Shown here: piece by piece, positions 55,272 through 64,000 of the stretch
How positions within the stretch are numbered: the first letter of the stretch is position 1
How the letters are laid out: each line of letters starts with the position of its first letter
Assembly: GCA_964020155.1 (NCBI GenBank)
Contig: OZ026551.1
Coordinates: forward strand, 663,501-727,500
Direction of reading: 5' to 3'
Length of the DNA: 64,000 nt
From: Chondrilla cf. caribensis
Taxonomy: Eukaryota; Porifera; Demospongiae; Chondrillida; Chondrillidae
The notes under the pieces: model-generated
The model's input: the letters and a program-made list of their open reading frames with translations, nothing else
What the model was told of the DNA's origin: nothing
Databases searched by the model: none
Translations under genes and position numbers: made by a program

Positions 55272-56408
55272 AGTTAATAATTAATGGATAACGGTAGAAA
55301 AGCTCTATATGGGGTCATGAGGCTGGTAAGGAGTCTTGGAAATGTAGGATGGGCAACCTTTTCAAAGTTGTATACCTCAATGGTGAGAAACACGCTATTA
55401 TATGGTTGTGAAATATGGGGAGTTTTGAGTGGCAATGATGCGAAATTGGAGAGAGTGCAGAGGGCTGCAATAAGAAGTTTTTTAGGTGTTCATTCCCGTT
55501 TCCCTTTACTTGGGCTGGAGTTGGAGGCAGGCCTGACCCCCTTGAGGTGGGAGGCTAGAAGACGGACAATTAGATATTGGGTGAAAGTGCATAGATTAAG
55601 GGAAAATAGATTACTCTCCAAGATTTTGGTATGGGCAAAGGGTAGGAATGATTGGGAGGACGGAATTACAAATTTAAAGTGACCCTGATGTTGGGGTGGG
55701 AGAAATTGGGAAGAGGATGTAGGGAATTCTTTAGGGGGTTATCAGATAGGCAGATTGAAGAGATGGTAAATGATAGTATGTGGAGAAAGCTTAGATTGGA
55801 ATGGGTAGAAGGGTGTAATAGGTCATCTAAATTACAGTATTGGGCTGGGGTGTGTGGTGATTTAGGTTATAAGGAATGGCAGGATGGAGGAGTTGTTAAT
55901 ATTTTAAATAAAAACCAAAGGCGATTGATGGCAGAACTTAGAAGTGGTTGCCCCAAGTTAGAGGTGGAGACAGGAAGATGGCAAAAGAAGGAGAGAGGGG
56001 AAAGGTTGTGTTTGTTGTGCCACAAGGCAGTAGGAGACGTTAGCCACTTCCTCAGTGAGTGTGAGGCATTGGATGTGGAGAGAAAGGCTTTAAGAGCTAC
56101 CCTAAAGGATGTCACAGATGAGAACTTTGCAATAGAAGTGCTGAATTCAATCAAAGATAATGATGTGGTCAAGCGAGTGATTGCTATGTGGAGATTGCGG
56201 GAAGATCTGTTAGTTTAGCCACCTTTTAACTGTAGATTTCGATGTACCTGCTACTTTCTTATGTCACTCCCTTGGAGTTTGTCCTCGTTATTTAATTTAA
56301 TTTTTATCTGAGTGGTTATCTGTGTATGTATACGTTTACTTTTATATGTGTAGTGCTGTTTTGGGGAAACCCTACCAAAGCACTGTAATATCTAATAATA
56401 ATAATAAT
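55272..56408 (+). mobile_element. 5'-truncated LINE fragment
   Basis: About 1.1 kb ending in a TAATAATAATAAT tail, absent from the matching site in unit 2 (GATTTAATATATGCG near 60070). It encodes the C-terminal part of a non-LTR reverse transcriptase: KLYTSMVRNTLLYGCEIWG and LERVQRAAIRSFLGV typical of the region after the RT palm, and a terminal CCHC-like knuckle CLLCHKAVGDVSHFLSEC. A frameshift near 55655-55680 splits it into two overlapping frames (55284-55682 and 55652-56218), so it is dead. Confidence 0.85.
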
Positions 56409-56689
56409 ATATGCGTAATGTAGGTATGCGGGTTCGTGGTAATTAATAAGAGTAAGATGATGTTGATTTCAATTTAACCTTATTTTGCAGGTAATCAATT
56501 GTCTCTATAGTAACGATCCTGGATGGAGCCTATCATATCAGAGAGCTGAAGAAAAAGAAAAGAAGAACAATAATTATTATAATTTCACAATAAAGAGACT
56601 TGGTCATGGGACATGTACACATGTACAGACGCCTGAACCACTGCCTTCCTGGATTACGCCCACAGCCCACAATGATGAGGTCACAAGAG

Positions 56690-57035
56690 GTCAACGGTGA
56701 ACGGTTATCACCTTCGCCTATCTAAATGTACGTGAAATGGACGGTCGACGTTGAAATTCGTTCGTTTTTGAGATGTCTCGGTACTAGGGCTGTATTGAAG
56801 GCCGTTCAAATCGAAGAATACGTTGTTCTGAAAAGGTTGGCGGCGTTGGAATCTGCCTCGAAGAGTGAGGACAGCTCAAAATCGAGTGATGATATTCGTG
56901 GTGTTGATAAGTAGTCGAGTTTTGGATCGTTTTGCACTTACTACACATTAGAGTGTCGATCGTTCTTCTTACAGTGATCGGTTATCACCTTCCTCTATCT
57001 AAATGTACGTTAAATGGTCGGTCGACGTCTTTAAA
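56690..57035 (+). other. Segment bounded by about 45-bp direct repeats
   Basis: CGGTTATCACCTTCGCCTAT at 56702 recurs with few changes at about 56979, both followed by CTAAATGTACGT and GGTCGACGT. Between them is a 62-codon frame (56726-56914) of unknown origin. It is absent from unit 2, so it is a unit 1 insertion or a unit 2 loss. Confidence 0.5.
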
Positions 57036-57089
57036 ACAAACATCTTTAAAGTACACATACTATACAAAGTTGGTGTGGATGGCCACAAA

Positions 57090-57180
57090 TGTGTGTGTGT
57101 GTGCGTGCGTGTGCGTGTGTATGTATGTGTTGTGTGCGTGTGCGTGTGCGTGTGTGTGTGTGTACATGCCGGCATGCGTG

Positions 57181-57227
<47 letters not shown>

Positions 57228-57245
57228 GTGTGTGTGTGTGTGTTT
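57090..57245 (+). repeat. GT microsatellite
   Basis: GT run with GC and TATG interruptions, matching 60402-60520 in unit 2. Confidence 0.95.
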
Positions 57246-57994
57246 CATCCCTAGTCCCATTTACAAATTTGGATTGTGAATGTGGACACCACCACACCCC
57301 TCCCCCCACACACCGTGCTCCCAGACAGCAGTCTGTGCTGGGCCCTCTCACCTTGGACTTCATCTTGGACACGCCCTTCAATCAATCTCATGTTAGTACA
57401 CATGCACATGGATATGCTAAACTAAAATTGACCCGGGACTTATTGATTTACTAACAAGAAGCATCAATGGTGTGGAAAGTACAGTCACATGAGCAGTGAT
57501 TCAAGTATTTCTCCAACATTAATAGACCAAATCATAATTGAAGGTGATGCAGACAAGCAAACTTTTATTACCAAGCATTAGCGAGGTAATTGAATATTGT
57601 GATTCACTGACTACAACATTCAACAAGTCAACTTTCGAGTTCAAATTTAATAATTATACAATTGCACTTTGGTAGGTACAGGTACTATACTCACTAAATA
57701 ATGCACACTGAAAGATATATTATTAAGAGGACAGCTACAATAGATTAATAAACTACAATCACTCATACACTACTAATGGATACTCATGGAGACTAAACAA
57801 TGATGTAACACATAGTACAGACAGGTTTATGCAATCACGCTTGTGCCTCCTAGAGGTCATAATGTTAAAGCTAGTTATAATTACTACAAACATTGATGTA
57901 TTAATTTATGCATATACTTACAGTAGATACACAATGAATGATATTTGTCAATGTTTGAAATAAAATTGTTACAATCCTAGTCCGTATAATTTCG

Positions 57995-58882
57995 TTAAAT
58001 GTGGTCAATAGCCAAATAATATGATGTGAGGGGTGCATTGAACATTCCAAACAATGACAACATGCGGAGCAGTTTATGACACTGGTACTCACACATAAAA
58101 GGGATGGAGATGTTGAGGAAGATCAGAAAGCAGCTTAACATTATGCTAGCTTTACACGCAAAGGAAGAATCGAGGCCAAAACAGTTGACAGCAATGAATT
58201 GAATGGCACCTGAAATTAACATTAGAATTTTCACAATCCAGAGGTGAATTGGGTTAGATGTTGTTGGAGAAGCTGTATGATACTCCTTGATGAGGGAGAA
58301 TAAGTATAAATTTAAGCCAGCCGTGACCAAGATTGTGAAGAAGTAGGTGAGTGAAGTTGCATCAGAATGGGAAGAAGATTGTTTGTAGGTGTCCACAGTC
58401 ACAGGCTGATGTTCAGCAGGATGCACAGTTTGGGGAGATGCTGGAGGTTGAAAATGCCTGGAAGTATGGGGTGATTTCCAATTGGAACAGGAGGATGACG
58501 AGTTTTCATCTTCTACACTGATTATAGCTGAGTTGTTCTTTATTTCACTTTTATCCGTCACATAAGTGTACATGAAGTAACACAGATACATCACCAGGGC
58601 AGCAATATGACAGACATATACTGATCCGCACACACTATCAGCAATATACCACAAAGTACTCAGTTTTGAGTTTGGCCCAATTACAGCAAGGGTAAGATAT
58701 CGACATACTTGTACGCAGGCAGAGAGAGATATGGTACTGCTCCCAGTGAAGAAGATTGTAGGCAGACCTAGACATAACTCTTTTTCTTGTAATCTTCTGA
58801 TTTTAACAGCAGCAGAGATGTGAAGAGCGAGAATGGCGAATACAATCCCCAACAATACTGCACCCGATACTACAACAGCCAT
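57995..58882 (-). CDS. Multi-pass membrane protein, paralog 2
   Basis: 295 residues, same structure as the protein at 52845-53741. It differs by the missing TNT and about a dozen substitutions (for example HIAALVMYL for HIVTLVMYL, DSSFACKASIML for NSSFACKASILL, YQCHKLL for YHCHELL). Both copies are intact, so both may be expressed. It lies just downstream of the ArfGAP gene on the same strand. Function unknown. Confidence 0.7.
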   Translation of the reverse strand: MAVVVSGAVLLGIVFAILALHISAAVKIRRLQEKELCLGLPTIFFTGSSTISLSACVQVCRYLTLAVIGPNSKLSTLWYIADSVCGSVYVCHIAALVMYLCYFMYTYVTDKSEIKNNSAIISVEDENSSSSCSNWKSPHTSRHFQPPASPQTVHPAEHQPVTVDTYKQSSSHSDATSLTYFFTILVTAGLNLYLFSLIKEYHTASPTTSNPIHLWIVKILMLISGAIQFIAVNCFGLDSSFACKASIMLSCFLIFLNISIPFMCEYQCHKLLRMLSLFGMFNAPLTSYYLAIDHI

Positions 58883-59399
58883 CTTACAGTCTTGAATCAG
58901 ACAGTTGGTTATCACTTCACTCTCACAACTCTTACAAATGATCCTGTGATCAGTTTTGTATAGAAAGGATCTCAAAACTAAGGCTGGAAGTACTTGAAAT
59001 GTCTTCCTTACCGATCTAGATGGCCATCCGTTGTGGGACTACAATATTTTCCTTGTTGGATACCAGTATATAATGAAAAGCATTCACAGAATGTATATAA
59101 ATCAATATACATGTGATATACGAGCTGTGTACACGTACCCTGGGGCAAAAGGCATGTTACACACCCTTTGAAATCTGATATGAACTTGATAATATAAACC
59201 ACAAGAATGATACTCCAGACGTCACGTGTTTCCTGCAAGTTTCGTCTATGAAATTCCTTCGTTACTGATCTATAGAAGGCCATCCGTTATGGGACTATAA
59301 TATTTTCCTTGTTGGATGTCAATATATAATTAGAAGTTCTCATGGAATGCATATGAATCAACATGAGTGTGAAATACGAGCTGTGTACACATGCACCAT

Positions 59400-59610
59400 A
59401 AGGCATATTACACTTATATTCGAATGTACATACAAAAGTATATGCATCATTATAATATGTGGCATATGGACACTGGGGAGAATTTTGTTCAACTACAAAA
59501 AGCATCTTTGTTGTTATCAGAAAGACCGTACTAGTTCTAGGAGTGTGTCCATGCATTCATATTTGAGCTATGATGCATCACCTGCACACAAGATAGGCTG
59601 CTGTGATAAA
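59400..59610 (+). repeat. 360-bp repeat fragment
   Basis: Partial copy (GCATATTACACTTATATTCG, AGTTCTAGGAGTGTGTCCAT) inserted in unit 2 only. Confidence 0.8.
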
Positions 59611-59689
59611 TTTTGACATTAATTTTTTGCTACTTAATATACAGCTTGTACTATAAATGTCAACATAATAATATATTTACAGTTCAGTG

Positions 59690-59938
<249 letters not shown>

Positions 59939-60160
59939 ATGCAGAGTATCAATTAGATATTATAACAATTAGCATATTTAAGAATGGGAAACTTGAAGAG
60001 AATTATAATAAATAAAATAACGATAGATACTTATAACTAATTAACACAATTAGAATTATTGCACGTAGATTTAATATATGCGTAATGTAGGTATGCAGGT
60101 TGTGGTAATTAATAAGAGTAAGATGATGTTGATTTCAATTTAACCTTATTCTGCAGGTAA

Positions 60161-60403
60161 TCAATTGTCTCTATAGTAACGATCCTGGATGGAGCCTATC
60201 ATATCAGAGAGCTGAAGAAAAAGAAAAAGAAGAACAATTATAATTTCACAATAAAGAGACTTGGTCATGGGACATGTACACCTGTACAGACGCCTGAACC
60301 ACTGCCTTCCTGGACTGAGAGTATTACACAGCTAAGAGTGATGAGAGTCTGCAGCATCTTTAAAAGTACACGCTAATACAAAGATGGTGTGGATGGCCAC
60401 AAA

Positions 60404-60472
<69 letters not shown>

Positions 60473-60954
60473 TGTGTGTGTGTGTGCGTGCATGCGTGTG
60501 TGTGTGTGTCTGTGTGTTTCATCCCTAAGTCCAATTACAAATTTGGATTGTGGATGTGGACACCACCACACCCCTCCCCCCACACACCGTGCTCCCAGAC
60601 AGCAGTCTGTGCTGGGCTCTCTCACCTTGGACTTCATCTTGGACACGCCCTCCCTGATCTGGGTGTACCCCGAGTCACCTCCACTGCTACCGCCACCACC
60701 TGATGTGAGGCCAAGGAGGGTTAAGGACACAAAACACATGCAGTACGTGAATACACATTCTATACAGGTACATATGTACATACATACACACTTCACGTTA
60801 TGTACAGTGCTTAAAGTAGAGATTTATTAGTGAGTACCAAAGTGAATGTGACGTGGTTAAGTAATGTTTCCATACTACAAGCCTTTGATATGTGAATTGA
60901 GTAGTTATGTATGTAAATACGTATACAGCATATATTTGAAGTGTACCAACATTT

Positions 60955-61010
<56 letters not shown>

Positions 61011-64000
61011 TGAGTATGTGTGTGTGTGCATGTGCAAATGAAAGCATGTATTCCGTTAATACACATATACATTGCACATACATACCTTGAGGCGTCCTCC
61101 CGAAATAGTCATCACTGGAGATACTCGATGACCCAGTGAACCTAGTTGGGTTGGAGGAGAAATCGTCCTCTCCTCTGGTGCGACTGAACACTTGATCCGA
61201 GCCAAATCCCTTGTAGCGGTTCTTCTTGAAGTCCTCGTCTGAAGAGGAACACATGATACATATACGTATGTACAAGTACACACAATGTACCACACATACG
61301 TATATACGTATATGTATAATATATATATAAATATATATATGTATGTACGTATTTGTACGTGCAGATGTGTTCATGCATATATTATTATTATTATAATATC
61401 TAATAGTAATAATAATAATATACGCATGAACACATCTGCACGTACAAATACGTACATACACAAAATCACGCCATACGTATGTACGTACATACAATTCATG
61501 TACAAGTACACAGAATAAACCACAAATACGTACGCATGTACACACATACTGTACACACAATCACACATACATACATACGGTACTTTCAGTAAACAAGTAA
61601 TTCGAGTTCAAAAACTCGTGGGGCTGCCGCCCCCCGCACTCGAATTACTTGGAGGCTTTCCTACGTCCAGAAGAACCTTCGCTGAGGTTCTTACGTTCGG
61701 CGAAGCTTTAGCACACGAATTCTAGCCCAAATTCTAATTGTCGGCGTTCGAAATCGTCCATCTTTATTTCGCGCAATATAAATTATAATATAAATTCATT
61801 GTTGTGGTTACGCGTAGGAACACATATTATATATATATATATATATCGAGCGTTACATACCGGAAGTTGAAATGAAAACAATATAGGGGCTGCCTGCGGC
61901 AGCCCCTAAAAACTGAACGTACTACGGGTTGCCTACGGATGAACGGACGTGTTAAGTACGGTTTACCTACGTGTTGATACCTACGGGATACGTACGGGTT
62001 GTTACAGTTCTAGAGAAAGCGATAATCAAAAGGAATGCACACCTCAAGCGTCCTTTCAAGTGTAAAAGAAATCCAGAACCCTTCTTTCGTGAGAAGAGTA
62101 ACGTCTGTTGGAAAGATCGTCCCCGTCAGAATCCCACTCGGTTGATTCGAACTCGTTTAAGGCGGAGACGAGACTTTGCCTGGCAAAAAGTGTCCGAGAG
62201 CGACAGCAGTAAGTCTAAAAGGTTAGAAAACCATGTTATTTCGAATATTCCGTGCTAATCCTCTGTTTCCGAAAGATTAGCACTTGCATTTGCTGGTATA
62301 CATCGGTCGAATAATCCATTTTTCTTCGTCTAGCGGAATCAAATCACACCGTCATTGCGCAAGAATTATGACTTTTCATTTTCACCTGCACCTCAAGTAA
62401 TTATCACTTGCTGAAGAATGCAGTAGAAGTACGGGTCACTCATTTACGGGTTACGGACGTGTTGACTACGTACGGTTAAAATGGGTACGGGTACGCCTGT
62501 AGTACATTCAGTTTTTTTACTGAAAGTACCGTACATACTTACACACAGTACATGTACTGGCACACAGAAAGAAACACACATACGCATGTACATACGTAGG
62601 TACGTACATGCACAAATACACACAATCACACATACACACATACGTACATACATATGTATGTACGTACATACTTACACAAAGTACATGTACCAGCACACAC
62701 AATGAATCAAATACGTATATGTACGTAGATACAGTATATGTACTATGTGTATGTCGCACGTACGACGCATGTAGACCTCACCGCTGTATGGAACTGAGTA
62801 AGACCCTCCAGACTTTGAGCCACCTGTACTCCCCACCCCCGAGGAGTACCTGCTTGAAGAAGAACTCCCGCTGCTCTTCTCGTTGGAGGAGAAGGAGGAG
62901 AAGGTTTGAGGTTCGTCGGCAAAAGCGCTGTGTTTACTAAACTTTTGCTCTGAGTGAAAGTAAACAACAACAACATGTAGACATAAACATACAGTGGAAA
63001 CGTGTTAATAAAAACACCCTTAAAGCAAATATGTAGCTATTCAACACAATCCAGATATTCAGCATAATTTGGTTTGCTGTAGTAGTGTACGAACTATAGT
63101 AAGCAAATCCTGAAGAAAAAAACATCTGATAACAAGAACTCATTTTGTAGGTCCCTTGTAGTTTAATGAGTTATAACAATAACTGTACTGATACAATTAC
63201 ATACATATGTGCTGTATGTACACGTTCACTATTATACAAAATACTAAGTAGCCATTGCATATACGTATGTAATTTTATACAGTAAGTACACTTTACTGCA
63301 CATACGTATTACTACACTAACACACACACTATTTGTGTATTAATAACCTTGTCCTGATGAGTGCGATGATTGTCCACCGAATTGACGTTCAGAGTAGGAA
63401 GGCGGATCTCCGTAGCTCCGCCCACTACCGTAACCCCCACCACTTCCATACCCACTTCCACCGGACCTAGAAAAACTACACAACACAACAAAGACGATGA
63501 CACCAACTGATGAAGGCGAACATCACAGCTGAGCCTCTACCTGTCGAAGAAGCTGTTGTCCGTGTTATAGGAGGAGGCCGAGGGCTTCTGTGGGACTGGT
63601 CCCTGCTGGTCTATCACGTCCATACTAGCCCAGGCTGAGTGACTCTGAGATCTGAGAAGAAGCATACATGTTGGCTTGTAAAGGAAGTGGGATACGTCAG
63701 ACATGTGACTGTCATGTGACTGTCATGCGATTGTCATGCAACTGTCACATGACCAAGAATTGCAAACAAATGTATGTACGTACATACGTAAGTACATATA
63801 TCAATCTCCAAGCTCATTAATCTGCGGTACAAATGCTTCATAAATTGCAAAAAAATGATGAGGATTATTCTAGTGTGACACTACACTGTACAGTCATGTG
63901 ACAGTCACGTGACTCACCCTACACGTCCTACTCCCATCCCGAGTCTCTCCATCTGCTTCTTCTTGCTGGGGTCCATGTTCTTCATCTGCTGCTCAGCCTT
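60161..64000 (-). CDS. ArfGAP2/3-type GTPase-activating protein, C-terminal part
   Basis: Seven exons on the minus strand, 5' end outside the window: 64000-63918, 63651-63541, 63466-63348, 62949-62782, 61238-61086, 60699-60626, 60211-60161. All junctions are GT-AG and phase-consistent, giving 252 residues to the stop. ArfGAP2/3 (Glo3) stimulates GTP hydrolysis by Arf1 on COPI vesicles at the Golgi. Evidence: MDPSKKKQMERLGMGVGRVG, the conserved ERLGMG box; SAWASMDVID; a Ser/Gly-rich linker; the Glo3 regulatory motif ISSDDYFG; and the C-terminal SIQDRY. The zinc-finger GAP domain must lie beyond 64000. The last intron holds a GT microsatellite and the 61238-62782 intron a transposon. Assignment to ArfGAP2/3 rather than ArfGAP1 rests on the ISS-x-x-FG motif. 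Confidence 0.9.
60402..60520 (+). repeat. GT microsatellite in ArfGAP intron
   Basis: GT run in the last intron; another lies at 60957-61030. Confidence 0.95.
61341..61459. repeat. Perfect 36-bp inverted repeat in ArfGAP intron
   Basis: Arms 61341-61376 (GTATGTACGTATTTGTACGT then GCAGATGTGTTCATGC) and 61424-61459 are exact reverse complements, separated by 47 bp of AT-rich ATT/TAA repeats. Confidence 0.95.
61576..62533. mobile_element. 958-bp TIR element in ArfGAP intron
   Basis: Ends TACGGTACTTTCAGTAAA and TTTACTGAAAGTACCGTA are inverted copies of about 18 bp. Internal features are a GC-rich foldback (GAATTCGAGT-like arms around GGGGCTGCCGCC), a second GGGGCTGCC/GGCAGCCCC pair near 61890, subterminal TACGG repeats and an AT microsatellite at 61830-61846. 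A 95-codon basic frame (61971-62258) resembles no transposase I know. Flanks are ACAT-rich, so the target duplication is unclear. Confidence 0.75.

Larger units (their letters stand above)
56495..57378 (-). pseudogene. Duplicated ArfGAP tail exons
   Basis: Copies of the last two ArfGAP coding exons: part of the penultimate exon at 57378-57352 (GVSKMKSK with donor GTGAGA, upstream part missing) and the last exon at 56545-56495 (LSDMIGSIQDRYYRDN, stop). They lack the rest of the gene and mark the edge of the tandem duplication. Confidence 0.8.
52455..57382. repeat. Tandem duplication, unit 1 (membrane protein gene + ArfGAP tail)
   Basis: Homologous to 57625-60652, beginning GTCAACTTTCGAGTTC and ending at TTGGACACGCCC. 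It contains a membrane protein gene and duplicated ArfGAP exons. It is longer than unit 2 because of three insertions at 54178-54814, 54983-55233 and 55272-56408 and a different segment at 56690-57050. Confidence 0.88.

Noticed and set aside
60811..61560. 249-codon minus-strand frame over ArfGAP exon 61238-61086
   Set aside because: Runs through flanking microsatellite introns; only the 153-bp exon with proper splice sites is supported.

Overview
The window looks like a demosponge nuclear scaffold. It is eukaryotic: there are spliced genes with GT-AG introns, several GT/CA microsatellites, a satellite island and several classes of transposon. The sponge call is an inference from gene content: an expanded family of intronless RING/TRAF-zinc-finger/MATH genes, a kinase-coiled coil-NHL protein with an HHD catalytic loop, a Four-jointed kinase, and short introns. 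A keratose sponge such as Dysidea is possible, but I cannot test that here.

Layout. (1) 0.5-21 kb: a tandem segmental duplication of units of roughly 3-4 kb, each carrying one plus-strand TRAF-like gene (five in all). Three units also carry the 3' exons of the ribosomal protein S20 gene on the minus strand. Only the distal copy (18.3-20.3 kb) has the upstream coding exon and looks functional; the other two are truncated pseudogenes. Minisatellites, hairpins and MITE-like elements separate the units. (2) 21-28.5 kb: a 45-bp minisatellite open on both strands, other simple repeats, and one clear single-exon gene, a Four-jointed (Fj/FJX1) secretory-pathway kinase at 25.5 kb. (3) 28.9-43.0 kb: a satellite island of about 182-190-bp monomers in three related subfamilies, interrupted by a 360-bp tandem repeat. 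It contains no genes. (4) 43.4-46.0 kb: a two-exon minus-strand kinase-coiled coil-NHL gene. (5) 47.56-52.26 kb: a complete Mutator-like (MULE) DNA transposon with long inverted repeats, a perfect 9-bp target-site duplication and a six-exon transposase gene whose reading frame is open through every junction. (6) 52.4-60.7 kb: a tandem duplication of a multi-pass membrane protein gene together with the tail of an ArfGAP gene. The first copy has taken at least three transposon insertions whose empty sites are preserved in the second copy. (7) 60.2-64.0 kb: the C-terminal exons of a minus-strand ArfGAP2/3-type gene, which runs off the right edge.

Functional reading. The TRAF-like proteins are probable E3 ligases or adaptors, the kinase-NHL protein a likely signalling protein, Four-jointed a Golgi kinase of the Fat/Dachsous pathway, ArfGAP2/3 a COPI-vesicle GAP, and RPS20 a ribosomal housekeeping protein. 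They do not form an operon-like system. The unifying theme is genome dynamics: repeated tandem duplication has made paralogous copies that record later insertions, deletions and gene decay. No rRNA, CRISPR or intact tRNA gene was seen. Exon coordinates were read by eye from splice signals and phase.
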